A DNA stretch of 64,000 bases from Algoriphagus machipongonensis. Its GTDB lineage: Bacteria; Bacteroidota; Bacteroidia; Cytophagales; Cyclobacteriaceae. The DNA lies in NCBI RefSeq assembly GCF_000166275.1, contig NZ_CM001023.1:3103001-3167000 (forward strand), in the 5' to 3' direction. Numbering within the stretch: the first letter of the stretch is position 1; each line of letters starts with the position of its first letter. The position numbers and the translations under genes are program-made. Of this stretch, positions 17,302 through 26,652 are shown piece after piece. The notes beneath the pieces are model-generated. The model saw only the letters and a list, made by a program, of their open reading frames with translations, was not told the origin of the DNA and searched no databases.

Positions 17302-17979
17302 ATGGACATTAAAGCCAATCTCGAAAACGTAAAAAAAACTTTCGTCAACCCAAACTGTTTGTTGGTTGCTGTAAGCAAAACCAAACCAATAGCGGACCTG
17401 AAAGCTGCCTATGCTACCGGAATTCGCGATTTTGGTGAAAACAAAGTGCAAGAACTGCAGGATAAACATCCGGAATTACCAGAAGATATCCGTTGGCATA
17501 TGATTGGACATTTACAGAGAAATAAGGTTAAATACATAGCTCCCTATGTGTATTTGATCCATGGAGTTGACTCATTTAAGCTGCTTAAGGAGATTAATAA
17601 ACAAGGGGCGAAAATAGATCGAGTGATTTCAGTCTTACTACAAATTCATATTGCTGAAGAAGAAAGCAAATTTGGTTTTGATAAAGCTGAGCTGGAATCC
17701 ATGTTTAAAGACGATCATTTTAAAGCTTTGACTCATGTCAAAATAAAAGGTCTCATGGGAATGGCCACTTTTACCCAAGATCAAAACCAAGTGAGAAAAG
17801 AATTCAAAAGTCTAAAAGGACTTTTCGAAGAATTAAAACAACAAGAGCTTCCAGACTTTGTTAAGATGGAAGAACTATCCATGGGAATGAGCGGAGATTA
17901 CCTGATCGCACAAGAGGAAGGAAGTACCATGGTGAGGATAGGTTCAGCGATTTTTGGAGCAAGAGATTACAATCACTAA
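17302..17979 (+). CDS. yggS: YggS/PLPBP-family pyridoxal-phosphate homeostasis protein
   Basis: A 225-residue cytosolic PLP-binding protein with a single alanine-racemase-like barrel. The cofactor lysine is Lys26 in LVAVSKTKP. The family blocks FGENKVQEL, WHMIGHLQRNK and the C-terminal LSMGMSGDYLIA with VRIGSAIFG are all present. Members buffer PLP and affect amino-acid pools without a known enzymatic activity. It is first in a tight row with the DUF423 and PBP4 genes. Confidence 0.95.
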   Translation: MDIKANLENVKKTFVNPNCLLVAVSKTKPIADLKAAYATGIRDFGENKVQELQDKHPELPEDIRWHMIGHLQRNKVKYIAPYVYLIHGVDSFKLLKEINKQGAKIDRVISVLLQIHIAEEESKFGFDKAELESMFKDDHFKALTHVKIKGLMGMATFTQDQNQVRKEFKSLKGLFEELKQQELPDFVKMEELSMGMSGDYLIAQEEGSTMVRIGSAIFGARDYNH

Positions 17980-17998
17980 TACATTTAAAAGGCAAAAA

Positions 17999-18394
17999 AT
18001 GAATGGCAGACAAACAATAATGATCGCAGCGCTTTCTGGTGCTTTGGCAGTAGGAATTGGAGCATTTGGTGCGCATGGACTTGCCGACATACTTACAGCA
18101 AATGGCAGAATAGAGACCTATGAAACCGCTGTCAAATATCACTTTTACCATTCCTTAGCCTTATTATTGATAGGAACTATCTTATTGATAAAACCCAATT
18201 GGAAAAGCCTTCAATTTAGTATTTGGAGTATGATTTTGGGTATCCTTATTTTTCCTGGTTCACTTTATGCTTTATCCCTAACGGGCGTGACCTGGTGGGG
18301 AGCAGTTACACCTATCGGTGGTGTTTTCTTTATCATGGGTTGGCTAGGTTTATTTTATGCAGCTTTAAGAAATGATCAGATTGTCGTTGACTAA
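17999..18394 (+). CDS. DUF423 small membrane protein
   Basis: A 131-residue integral membrane protein with four hydrophobic segments. The DUF423 hallmark GAFGAHGLAD appears near the start, followed by AVKYHFYHSLALLL and the C-terminal TPIGGVFFIMGWLGL. The function is unknown (the YgdD family). The longest frame begins at a TTG inside yggS (17954), but the ATG at 17999 gives the normal family N-terminus. Its 3' end overlaps the PBP4 gene by 23 bases. Confidence 0.85.
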   Translation: MNGRQTIMIAALSGALAVGIGAFGAHGLADILTANGRIETYETAVKYHFYHSLALLLIGTILLIKPNWKSLQFSIWSMILGILIFPGSLYALSLTGVTWWGAVTPIGGVFFIMGWLGLFYAALRNDQIVVD

Positions 18395-19679
18395 AAAAAT
18401 CCTTTTCATATTCCTTCTCTTTTGTTTTAGCCAATTTTCTTATGGCCAACTAACTAGAGATCAATACCTCAAACTAGAGTCTGCTTTAGGAGATCAGAGT
18501 TTCTTTTCAAAACATCTTTCGGGCTTTGAACTCTATGATCTTGACAGCCAAACGGTGGTTTTTGAAAGAAACAGCGAGCAGCGATTCATCCCAGCTTCTA
18601 CCACCAAGCTTTTCACTCTTTTTGCTGGAGTGTCTATCTTAAATGATTCCACTCAAACGCTCAGGTACACCACTCAGGGAGACACTATTCGAATATGGGG
18701 AGCTGGAGATCCAAGTTGGGGCTATAAAGAACTATATCAACCAGAATTCAAAAAATTTCTAGCGCCCTTTCAAACAGTGATTTTCTCAGATGCGAATCAG
18801 GATTCTCCAGCTTTTGGATATGGCTGGCAATGGGATGACTATTATTATGATTACTCAGCCGAGAGAACCTCTCTTCCCATTTTTGGAAATCTTGTACAGG
18901 TGAAGAGAAATGGAAATAGACCGGTTGTTTCTCCCAAAGTTTTTCAATCATCAGTTTACCCTACTCAAAGAAGCACACGAGAACTGGAAAGAGACTTTCA
19001 TTCCAACAGGTTCTATTACAATCCAAACAACTTTCGAGGGCGAGAAGAATTTATCCCATTCATCTATAGCCCTGAATTATTTACCCAATTGGCAAGTGAA
19101 GCCACAGGGAAAACATGGATTTACCAATCCGATAGCTTACCCAAAGAAAACCAAGTTTGGAGAGCCTCTCCCCTCCTTCCAATTCTAAAAGAAATGATGT
19201 TGGAAAGCGATAATTTTTTGGCTGAACAAACGATGCTTATGGTCTCAGACCGGATTTTTCAACGTTTGGATACAGAAAGAGCCATCGAATACTTGCTAAA
19301 AACTTATCTTTTTGACCTACCAGATAAACCCCAATGGGTTGATGGTTCTGGTCTAAGTAGACATAATTTGATGACTCCAAGAACCATGGTTGCACTTTTC
19401 GAAAAGATCTATAGGATGCTTCCTGACGATCAACTCTATGAATTATTGCCCACAGGTGGAGTTTCGGGAACAATTGAAAATAGCTATCAAGCTCAGGAAC
19501 CTTACATTTTTGCCAAAACCGGAACCATGAGTAATAACCATAGTTTAGTAGGCTTAATCAAAACCAAAAGTGGAAAAATCTATTGCTTTGCTTTTATGAA
19601 CTCTAACTACCCGTACAAGGCTTCTGTAGTTCGTAGAGAAATGGAAAAAGTGATGGTAATGATAAGGGATATGTTGTAA
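18372..19679 (+). CDS. dacB: D-alanyl-D-alanine carboxypeptidase/endopeptidase, PBP4 (S13) family
   Basis: A 435-residue periplasmic enzyme that trims or cleaves peptidoglycan peptides. After a signal peptide (cleavage near FSYGQ) the three penicillin-binding motifs are present: SxxK as Ser76-Lys79 (ASTTKL), SxN as Ser279-Asn281 (ESDNFL), and KTG at Lys382 (FAKTGTMS). The region between motifs 1 and 2 is shorter than in E. coli DacB, as is common in Bacteroidota. The start at 18372 lies inside the end of the DUF423 gene, suggesting coupling. Confidence 0.85.
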   Translation: MIRLSLTKKILFIFLLFCFSQFSYGQLTRDQYLKLESALGDQSFFSKHLSGFELYDLDSQTVVFERNSEQRFIPASTTKLFTLFAGVSILNDSTQTLRYTTQGDTIRIWGAGDPSWGYKELYQPEFKKFLAPFQTVIFSDANQDSPAFGYGWQWDDYYYDYSAERTSLPIFGNLVQVKRNGNRPVVSPKVFQSSVYPTQRSTRELERDFHSNRFYYNPNNFRGREEFIPFIYSPELFTQLASEATGKTWIYQSDSLPKENQVWRASPLLPILKEMMLESDNFLAEQTMLMVSDRIFQRLDTERAIEYLLKTYLFDLPDKPQWVDGSGLSRHNLMTPRTMVALFEKIYRMLPDDQLYELLPTGGVSGTIENSYQAQEPYIFAKTGTMSNNHSLVGLIKTKSGKIYCFAFMNSNYPYKASVVRREMEKVMVMIRDML

Positions 19680-19843
19680 GTTTTAGAATGCAAGTTTTGG
19701 ATCCATGAGATAGACAACTCCCGGTCTTTGATTTGTGAATTTGATATAAAAATTTTTCAACAATTATACTTTATGGATCACTGTAGCAGATCAACTTAAT
19801 CTTACGTACAGTTAAAAATAAGATCAACTTTTATCTCCTCAAT

Positions 19844-20203
19844 ATGAAAAAGGTCCTCATCCCCTTCCTATCTGTTTTAATTTTTCTTGCTTCTTGTAAG
19901 GATTCCGAGGAACCCGTAAGTGCCTGCGGTGTCACTGATCCAGTTGAAAATTTAGCTTGGCTAAATGATAGCATTACCAATATTGAATCAGGTGATTTTA
20001 AAGATGAAACCTACTTGGTCATGGCTACTTACGAAGGTCAAACTGTATTCTTTTTTGGGTATTGCTGCCCCAGTTGCTTATCAATCGCGATTACATTTTA
20101 TGACTGCAATGGAGATGTTATAGAGGAACAAGGAATTATCAATAACCTGGAAAACCAACAGGTAATTTGGAAGTCAAGAAATTCAACATGTAATTTAGAT
20201 TAA
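19844..20203 (+). CDS. Small hypothetical lipoprotein with clustered cysteines
   Basis: A 119-residue lipoprotein. The signal ends at lipobox LASC (about residue 18). The mature part has several cysteines, including a CCPSC cluster and a later FYDCNG, which could form disulfides in the periplasm. No known domain is recognised. It is flanked by about 150-base gaps on both sides, so it probably has its own promoter, though none is clear. Confidence 0.65.
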   Translation: MKKVLIPFLSVLIFLASCKDSEEPVSACGVTDPVENLAWLNDSITNIESGDFKDETYLVMATYEGQTVFFFGYCCPSCLSIAITFYDCNGDVIEEQGIINNLENQQVIWKSRNSTCNLD

Positions 20204-20356
20204 CCAGAATAATATTAGTATTCAGGATAGAAATTAAAGTGAATACCCGCTTGGTATTTCCTGCATATCTCCACATCGCAGAAGAATAGGAAACAGCTCC
20301 TAGACAACAAATAAAAAAACCTTAATTTCACATCTTAGATTTGATTTTATTCTAAG

Positions 20357-21397
20357 ATGCAAAAACGAGATTTTCTAAAATCCATAGGCCTTTTGGCTAC
20401 CTCAATTCCTGCTTTTTCTTTTGCCCTTCCAGAAGGGAATCTAGCGAAGGAATTGAAACCTTATGCAATCAAAAAAGGTGATACCGTTGGGCTAATAAGC
20501 CCTTCTGCTGCCTCTTCTGACAGAATGCAATTCACTTTTGCAAAAGAGGCATTGGAAGCATTGGGATTCCAAGTAAAACTAGGAGACCATGCTATGAGTC
20601 GAAGAGGTCACTTGGCAGGCACCGATGAAGAAAGAGCGGGTGATCTCAACCAAATGTTTTCCGATAAAGAGGTAAAGGCAATCGTGAGTGTAAGAGGCGG
20701 ATCTGGCGCTGCAAGAATCTTACCTCTTATTGATTATAAATCCATCTCGATAAACCCAAAACCGCTTTTGGGATATTCAGACATCACAGCTTTGCATTGT
20801 GCGATCCAATCACAAACAGGTTTGATCACTTTTCATGGTCCGATGGGATCAGGAAGTTGGAATAGTTTTAATGTAGATCAATTTGAGCGCATGTTCTTTG
20901 ATCAGGAAAAAATCACATTTGAAAATGTACATGCAGAAAGTGACGATTTGGTAGTAAAGTCCAACCGGATTCAAACTTTAAAAGGAGGAATTGCTGAGGG
21001 TAAAATCCTAGGTGGAAACCTGACCGTTCTTACAGCAATTTCCGGTTCTCCTTATTACCCTGATTTTAAAGACGCCATTCTTTTTATCGAAGATGTTGGC
21101 GAAGATCCCTATCGCATTGACCGTATGATGAGCACTTTAAAACTCAATGGAACATTGGACCAAATTAAAGGGTTTATTTTTGGTCAGTGTAGCGATTGTG
21201 AGCCTGGAGGCGGTTATGGGTCCTTGACGGTAGATCAGGTTCTGGACGATTTTATTTTACCACTCAATATACCAGCATACTCTGGCGCGATGATTGGACA
21301 TATTTCTAAGCAATTTATAATTCCTGTAGGAGCTCAAGTTAAAATGGATGCAGATGCGGGCACCTTTGTAATGACAGAATCCGTATTTGATTCATAA
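20357..21397 (+). CDS. ldcA: Exported LD-carboxypeptidase (peptidase S66)
   Basis: A 346-residue S66 peptidase, the family that removes the terminal D-alanine from murein tetrapeptides. An N-terminal signal (KRDFLKSIGLLATS) resembles a Tat-type leader but has KR rather than RR. The catalytic Ser141 is in LLGYSDITAL, with the Glu in LFIEDVGEDPYR and the His in GAMIGHIS. Cytosolic LdcA of E. coli has no leader, whereas an exported form is usual in Bacteroidota. The GDSL lipoprotein gene follows 3 bases later, so they form an operon. A TAGATTTG sequence at 20336-20343 might be a promoter, but it is very close to the start. Confidence 0.9.
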   Translation: MQKRDFLKSIGLLATSIPAFSFALPEGNLAKELKPYAIKKGDTVGLISPSAASSDRMQFTFAKEALEALGFQVKLGDHAMSRRGHLAGTDEERAGDLNQMFSDKEVKAIVSVRGGSGAARILPLIDYKSISINPKPLLGYSDITALHCAIQSQTGLITFHGPMGSGSWNSFNVDQFERMFFDQEKITFENVHAESDDLVVKSNRIQTLKGGIAEGKILGGNLTVLTAISGSPYYPDFKDAILFIEDVGEDPYRIDRMMSTLKLNGTLDQIKGFIFGQCSDCEPGGGYGSLTVDQVLDDFILPLNIPAYSGAMIGHISKQFIIPVGAQVKMDADAGTFVMTESVFDS

Positions 21398-21400
21398 CCT

Positions 21401-22123
21401 ATGATAAAACCAACTTTCATATTACTTCTATTCACAGCTTTACTTGCCTGTGAAAAACCAAAGTCTGAACCGATGACGACAATGACAGACCCAAAAGTCA
21501 ACAACCAAGATCCCTTAAATTATCTGGCATTAGGTGACAGCTATACCATTGGAGAAGGAGTTTCTGATACTGAAAGGTATCCAGTTCAATTAGTATCTCT
21601 GTTAAATCAGCAATCTGATTCAAAATGGGATTCTCCAAAAATCATTGCACAGACAGGTTGGACAGTCAAAGAATTAGACGAAGGAATAAACAATACCAGC
21701 CTTGAAGATCAGCCCTATGATTTGGTCACTTTATTGATCGGAGTAAACGACCAATATAGAGGTGGCTCGGTAGAAGAGCTTAAAGTTAACTTTGAGCAAA
21801 TGCTTTTACGGGCAATTGGATTTGCTGGCAATTTGCCAAATCATGTCATTGTGATTTCTATTCCAGATTGGGGAGTGACGCCATTTGCTGTTTCCAATGG
21901 TAGAGACCCAGAACAAATTGCTTCAGAAATTAATGCATTTAATTCAGCACAGAAAGTAATTTGTGAGAAGTACGGTGTGGATTACGTGGACATTACCGAG
22001 GATTACCGAATCAATGGAAATGAAGCAGAAATGCTCGTTTCAGACAATTTGCACCCAAGTGGGTTGATTTATAAATCATGGGCAGAAAAATTAGCAGACC
22101 TAATAAAATCAAAAGCATATTGA
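21401..22123 (+). CDS. SGNH/GDSL-family hydrolase, lipoprotein
   Basis: A 240-residue lipid-anchored esterase-like protein. The lipobox ends at Cys17 (LLAC). Block I LALGDSYTIGEG carries nucleophile Ser47, block III is LLIGVNDQYRG, and block V is DNLHPSG with the Asp-His pair. The substrate is unknown. Its position between LD-carboxypeptidase and other envelope genes suggests an envelope ester or acetyl group (inference). Confidence 0.85.
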   Translation: MIKPTFILLLFTALLACEKPKSEPMTTMTDPKVNNQDPLNYLALGDSYTIGEGVSDTERYPVQLVSLLNQQSDSKWDSPKIIAQTGWTVKELDEGINNTSLEDQPYDLVTLLIGVNDQYRGGSVEELKVNFEQMLLRAIGFAGNLPNHVIVISIPDWGVTPFAVSNGRDPEQIASEINAFNSAQKVICEKYGVDYVDITEDYRINGNEAEMLVSDNLHPSGLIYKSWAEKLADLIKSKAY

Positions 22124-22797
22124 AAACATTATTATTCATATTCACCATTTTCTTAACAGAAATGGGATGCCAAAAAGAGGAGGATACTATCGAAACTTGG
22201 TGGGTTAATTCCTCCAAAAAAGACTGTACAGGAGTTGGCCAAATGAGTTGCCTTCAAATCCAGAAAGGTCAATCAATTGATCCAAATGCCTGGGAATTTT
22301 TCTATGGAAAAATAGAAGGCTTTGAATATGAGGCGGGAAATATTTACCAGCTTAAAGTCAATGTCACTCCAAAAGAAAAGCCAGTCCCTGCCGATGCTTC
22401 TTCTCTTAATTATGAACTAGTATCTATTATATATAAAGAAATGGACAAAAAGCTTAGACTTACAAACATCTGGAAAGTAGTCAAAGCTGGTTCCGTAGAA
22501 AACCCTGTGAATCCTAAATCCAAAGAATCACTGGTATTTGAATTCAATGCTTCTGAGATGAGCTATTTTGGGGATTTAGGGTGCAATACAGTTCGTGGGA
22601 AAATTCAGGACTTAGATGAATCCAACCTTGTATTGGGTCCTGGAGCGAGCACAAAAATGGCTTGCATGGATATGAGCTCAGAAAACGCCATTTTACAGGC
22701 AATTTCTAAAATAAAATCTTACCAAATTGCAGATAATCAACTTACTTTGTTTGATGAGAATGGAGCGGAAGTAATGCTCCTTCAAGCTGTAGATTAA
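22078..22797 (+). CDS. DUF4377 plus META-domain lipoprotein
   Basis: A 239-residue exported protein. It contains a hydrophobic leader ending at a lipobox-like EMGC, a DUF4377-like segment (WWVNSSKKDCTGVGQMSCLQI and the following 80 residues), and a HslJ-type META domain (GDLGCNTVRGKI, then ASTKMACMDMSSENAILQ). The META family is linked to heat-stress or drug tolerance in enterics, with unknown biochemistry. ATG 22078 lies inside the preceding GDSL gene. An alternative TTG at 22120, overlapping that gene's TGA, would give a more normal short lipoprotein leader. The two starts cannot be separated here. Confidence 0.75.
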   Translation: MGRKISRPNKIKSILKTLLFIFTIFLTEMGCQKEEDTIETWWVNSSKKDCTGVGQMSCLQIQKGQSIDPNAWEFFYGKIEGFEYEAGNIYQLKVNVTPKEKPVPADASSLNYELVSIIYKEMDKKLRLTNIWKVVKAGSVENPVNPKSKESLVFEFNASEMSYFGDLGCNTVRGKIQDLDESNLVLGPGASTKMACMDMSSENAILQAISKIKSYQIADNQLTLFDENGAEVMLLQAVD

Positions 22798-22806
22798 TAT
22801 TTCCAC

Positions 22807-23418
22807 ATGAAGATCATTTGCGTTGGCCGCAACTACGTGGCACATATAGAAGAATTACAAAACGAAAAACCTTCAAATCCAGTCGTATTCCTTAAGCCTG
22901 AAACTGCTGTCCTCAAAAAAGGAGCTCCTTTTTTCTATCCGGATTATTCTGACAACATACATTATGAAGGAGAAGTGGTTTTGAAAATCAACAAGGAAGG
23001 GAAATACATTGAGAAGAAATTTGCTCATCGATATGTAAGTGAAATAGGATTTGGTGTTGATTTTACGGCAAGAGACCTTCAGGATCAATGCAAAGCAAAA
23101 GGGCTTCCATGGGAAATTGCCAAAGCATTTAATGGTTCAGCTCCCATTGGCACTTTTATTCCTGTTGCTGAAATCCCAGACTTGAAAAACATAGACTTTC
23201 ACCTTTCCATCAATGGAGAAGTCAAGCAAAAAGGAAATACCAGCTTAATGCTTTTTGATTTTGAGACGATCATAGAATACGTTTCCCAGTTTTTCATGCT
23301 TAAGAAGGGTGATTTAATATTCACGGGGACACCTGCAGGAGTAGGCCCAATTCACAAAGGAGATAGACTGGAAGGATTCATCGGTACGAAAAAACTGCTT
23401 GATTTTGAAGTTAAATAA
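22807..23418 (+). CDS. Fumarylacetoacetate hydrolase (FAH) family protein
   Basis: A 203-residue cytosolic FAH-fold protein, the short single-domain form related to acylpyruvate hydrolases (FAHD1). The start KIICVGRNYVAHIEE and the metal-binding HYEGEVVLKI and FGVDFTARDLQ segments are typical, as is the closing IFTGTPAGVGP. The likely reaction is hydrolysis or decarboxylation of a 2,4-diketo acid such as oxaloacetate or acylpyruvate. The start lies 9 bases after the META gene. Confidence 0.9.
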   Translation: MKIICVGRNYVAHIEELQNEKPSNPVVFLKPETAVLKKGAPFFYPDYSDNIHYEGEVVLKINKEGKYIEKKFAHRYVSEIGFGVDFTARDLQDQCKAKGLPWEIAKAFNGSAPIGTFIPVAEIPDLKNIDFHLSINGEVKQKGNTSLMLFDFETIIEYVSQFFMLKKGDLIFTGTPAGVGPIHKGDRLEGFIGTKKLLDFEVK

Positions 23419-25276
23419 ATCATTCGCTCTCTTTCTACTTTTGTTTTCAACTGCATCCCTCCTTTTAGCGCAGGAAATCGATCATGGCTATTTCAAATCT
23501 CCGATCAAACCTGGTGGAAGAAACTACTTATCAGGAAATTTCGCAGAGCTCAGACCCAATCATTTTCACACGGGCTTAGACTATAAAACCGGAGGTGTCG
23601 AAGGCGAGCCTATCTTGGCTGCTGCTGATGGCTGGGTTTACCGTATCAAGGTTTCTTCTTTTGGATATGGAAACGTCATTTATTTAAGGCATCCCAATGG
23701 TAAAATCACCCTTTATGGTCACCTGAGAAATTTCAATAAAAAACTGGAAGACTTCATGCGGAAGAAAATGTATGAAGCTCAAGTGAATGAACTGGAGGTA
23801 TATCCCGAGCCGGGAGAATTACCTGTGAAACAAGGCGAACGAATTGCAGACAGTGGAAACACTGGAGGTTCGGGTGGTCCTCATTTACATTTTGAAATCC
23901 GAGACAGCTTGGAACGCGCTATGGACCCTTTACTCTTTGGTTTCCCTGAAGTGAGGGACAAAACCCCTCCTACTCCTCAAAAAATAGCGATCGTGCCTTT
24001 AGATATTGATTCTAGAGTTAATGGAAAATTTGAACGATTGGAAATAACACCCACTTATACAGGCGGAAATTATGTTTTACCATCTACTGTTAAAATCACA
24101 GGAAAAGTAGGTTTGGAAATACAAAGTTTTGACCGTTTGGACGAAGCTAGTAACAGGAATGGCTTCCCTACATTCCAACTTTCAGAAGCAAACCAAGAAC
24201 TCTTTTCCTTGGTAGTAAACAAAGTAGATTTTAACTACACACGTCAGTTTTTACTTCATACCTACCGAAATCGCTTTACAAAGCTTTATACTCAGAAGGA
24301 CTTGAAATTTCAGTATTTCAATCCATCGGAACCAGAAACTGGACATTTGGAACTGGACCCAGGAGTTAAAAAGACCTATGAATTAGCTTTAGTCGATGCT
24401 TATGGAAACAAAAGAACTGTATCCATCCCTTTACAAGGACAGGATTTAGAACATAATGTCAATGATGGAACCGCTCCCAGCCGAGCACAGATTTCTTATC
24501 TTGGTAATATACTCAAAATCAAAGCTCCAATTTCACCGGATGGAGGACTGGCAAAATTCTATGTTGGGGCTCATGAATTTGAAATGCTCCCTGCTTATCA
24601 GAATTCTCAAAGTAGAACCTATTTATGGGACATGAATTTTGGGATTCCTGAAGAAGTGGATATTTGTTCTGAGGTAGTTTTAGTGGGCGTTGACGCAAGA
24701 GTCCCGGCAGATACAGACCAGCTTTTTGCAAATGAAAACGTGAAGATTCGGTTTTCTGAAAGAACCTTGTTGGAGGATTTATTTTTGAGATTGGAACAAA
24801 GTGGATCTCAAAACTCACCAAGACTTACTATTAACGACCCCTCGGAATATCTGTGGAATGAAATGGAAATCACTTGGGACCTGCCCAACTTTAATGGTGA
24901 CAAAGACAAGCTTTTTGTCTATCAACAATCTTCTAATGGCAGAAAATCCTTCGTTGGTGGAGTTTGGGAAGGACAGTCAATCCGTTTTAAAACAAGAAAT
25001 TTTGGTACTTTTGTTTTGGACACTGACAAAGTTGATCCGACGATCACTCCAATCCGGCTTAATTCAAATGAAATTCGGTTTAAAATTCAAGACAGTTCCT
25101 CAGGGATTGAGAAATTTGAAGCGAATGTAAATGGTAAATGGTTACTGATGCGATATGAATATAAGCAAGCCCTTATTTGGTCTGAAACTGAAAATGGTGA
25201 AGCACTTAAAGGGCCGGTTGTTCTTAAAGTAACAGACCGTGCCGGTAATGTCAAAGAGTGGACCGGAACTTTATAA
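23405..25276 (+). CDS. Secreted M23-family (LytM) metallopeptidase
   Basis: A 623-residue exported protein. A signal peptide ends near LLLAQ. The LytM domain follows early (about 45-185), with the first zinc ligands His55 and Asp59 in HFHTGLDY and the second motif PHLHFEIRD, so it should be an active peptidoglycan endopeptidase. The remaining 430 residues look beta-rich and carry no family I can name. No ATG is available: TTG at 23405, overlapping the end of the FAH gene, begins MKLNKSF and gives a normal leader, while another TTG at 23399 adds two residues. Confidence 0.85.
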   Translation: MKLNKSFALFLLLFSTASLLLAQEIDHGYFKSPIKPGGRNYLSGNFAELRPNHFHTGLDYKTGGVEGEPILAAADGWVYRIKVSSFGYGNVIYLRHPNGKITLYGHLRNFNKKLEDFMRKKMYEAQVNELEVYPEPGELPVKQGERIADSGNTGGSGGPHLHFEIRDSLERAMDPLLFGFPEVRDKTPPTPQKIAIVPLDIDSRVNGKFERLEITPTYTGGNYVLPSTVKITGKVGLEIQSFDRLDEASNRNGFPTFQLSEANQELFSLVVNKVDFNYTRQFLLHTYRNRFTKLYTQKDLKFQYFNPSEPETGHLELDPGVKKTYELALVDAYGNKRTVSIPLQGQDLEHNVNDGTAPSRAQISYLGNILKIKAPISPDGGLAKFYVGAHEFEMLPAYQNSQSRTYLWDMNFGIPEEVDICSEVVLVGVDARVPADTDQLFANENVKIRFSERTLLEDLFLRLEQSGSQNSPRLTINDPSEYLWNEMEITWDLPNFNGDKDKLFVYQQSSNGRKSFVGGVWEGQSIRFKTRNFGTFVLDTDKVDPTITPIRLNSNEIRFKIQDSSSGIEKFEANVNGKWLLMRYEYKQALIWSETENGEALKGPVVLKVTDRAGNVKEWTGTL

Positions 25277-25306
25277 AAGAATTGTTTTATTTAAAATAAG
25301 AAGTTG

Positions 25307-25756
25307 ATGGAATTAGAAGTTGGGCAAATGGCCCCTGATTTTGAAGCAAAAATTGAATCTGGAGAAACTATAAAACTTTCAGATTATCGAGGAAAGAAAG
25401 TGGTCCTATATTTTTACCCAAAGGACAATACTCCAGGATGTACTGCACAAGCATGTAACTTAAGAGACAATTATGAGGCTTTACAAAAGGCTGGATATGT
25501 AGTTTTAGGGATCAGTTCTGATGCTGAAAAGTCACATCAAAAATTTATTGAAAAACAATCACTTCCCTTTTCATTGATTGCTGATCCAGAGAAAAAAGTT
25601 CATGAATTATATGGCACTTGGGTAGAAAAATCAATGTATGGGAGAAAATACATGGGCACCGCCCGAACTACTTTTGTTATTGATGAAGAAGGAAAAATTG
25701 CCGAAATCATCTCAAAAGTAAAGACGAAAGAACACACTGCGCAAATCTTAAAATAA
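25307..25756 (+). CDS. bcp: Thioredoxin-dependent thiol peroxidase, Bcp/PrxQ type
   Basis: A 149-residue cytosolic peroxiredoxin that reduces hydrogen and organic peroxides. The peroxidatic Cys45 sits in PKDNTPGCTAQAC and the resolving Cys50 five residues later, the PrxQ arrangement. ATG 25307 is preferred over the TTG one codon upstream. It lies 30 bases after the M23 gene and 9 bases before transketolase, in the same direction. Confidence 0.95.
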   Translation: MELEVGQMAPDFEAKIESGETIKLSDYRGKKVVLYFYPKDNTPGCTAQACNLRDNYEALQKAGYVVLGISSDAEKSHQKFIEKQSLPFSLIADPEKKVHELYGTWVEKSMYGRKYMGTARTTFVIDEEGKIAEIISKVKTKEHTAQILK

Positions 25757-25765
25757 ACCTACCTA

Positions 25766-26617
25766 ATGGAAAAAAAATCAACCGAGCAACTTCAGGAAAT
25801 TGCATCTCAAGTAAGAAGAGACATCCTGAGAATGGTACATCAAGTACAATCTGGGCATCCAGGAGCCTCATTGGGCTGTACAGAGTTTTTTACAGCTCTG
25901 TATTTTGATCAAATGAAACATGATAATAGTTTCAACATGGAAGGAAAAAATGAAGATCTCTTTTTCCTTTCTAATGGACACATCTCTCCTGTTTGGTACA
26001 GTGTCTTATCGAGATCAGGCTACTTCCCTAGTTCTGAACTAAAAACATTTAGAAAGATCAACTCAAGGCTTCAGGGACACCCTGCTACTGAGGAGCATTT
26101 ACCAGGAATTAGAATCGCATCCGGTTCTTTGGGACAAGGGCTATCTGTAGCAATAGGAGCAGCTCAAGCTAAGAAAATAGATGGTGATGATCGTTTTGTT
26201 TATGCCTTGATGGGCGATGGAGAGCAAGAAGAAGGTCAAATCTGGGAAGCAGCTATGTATGCTGCACACTGGAAAGTTGACAACTTAATTGCTACCATTG
26301 ACCTAAACAGACAGCAAATCGATGGGCCTACCGAGAAAATCATGGATTTGATTGACTTGAGAGCAAAATATGAATCATTTGGATGGACAGTGATTGACAC
26401 TGAAAATGGAAATGACATGCAATCTGTAGTCGAAGGATTAGAAAAAGCCAAAAGTCTAGCTGGAAAAGGGAAACCTGTTTTGAACCTACTTCACACCGAA
26501 ATGGGATTCGGAGTAGATTTCATGGTCGGTACACATAAATGGCACGGTATCGCACCTAGTGACGAGCAATTGGCTGATGCGTTGGCTCAACTACCAGAAA
26601 CACTGGGAGACTACTAA
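25766..26617 (+). CDS. Transketolase, N-terminal (thiamine-binding) subunit
   Basis: A 283-residue half of a split transketolase of the pentose phosphate pathway. It carries the substrate-facing HQVQSGHPGASLGCTEF segment, the GSLGQGLSVAIGAA block and the thiamine diphosphate/metal motif MGDGEQEEGQIWEAA through IDLNRQQIDGPT. The partner subunit follows 35 bases downstream. Split transketolases are common outside the well-studied one-chain enzymes. Confidence 0.95.
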   Translation: MEKKSTEQLQEIASQVRRDILRMVHQVQSGHPGASLGCTEFFTALYFDQMKHDNSFNMEGKNEDLFFLSNGHISPVWYSVLSRSGYFPSSELKTFRKINSRLQGHPATEEHLPGIRIASGSLGQGLSVAIGAAQAKKIDGDDRFVYALMGDGEQEEGQIWEAAMYAAHWKVDNLIATIDLNRQQIDGPTEKIMDLIDLRAKYESFGWTVIDTENGNDMQSVVEGLEKAKSLAGKGKPVLNLLHTEMGFGVDFMVGTHKWHGIAPSDEQLADALAQLPETLGDY

Positions 26618-26652
26618 ACAACGCTATTTTTGACCTTCAATTCATAGAAAAC

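Noticed and set aside
20218..20250. Inverted repeat GTATTCA-N15-TGAATAC
   Set aside because: It is a short stem with a long spacer in AT-rich DNA, without a T-run or link to a promoter. Chance is likely.
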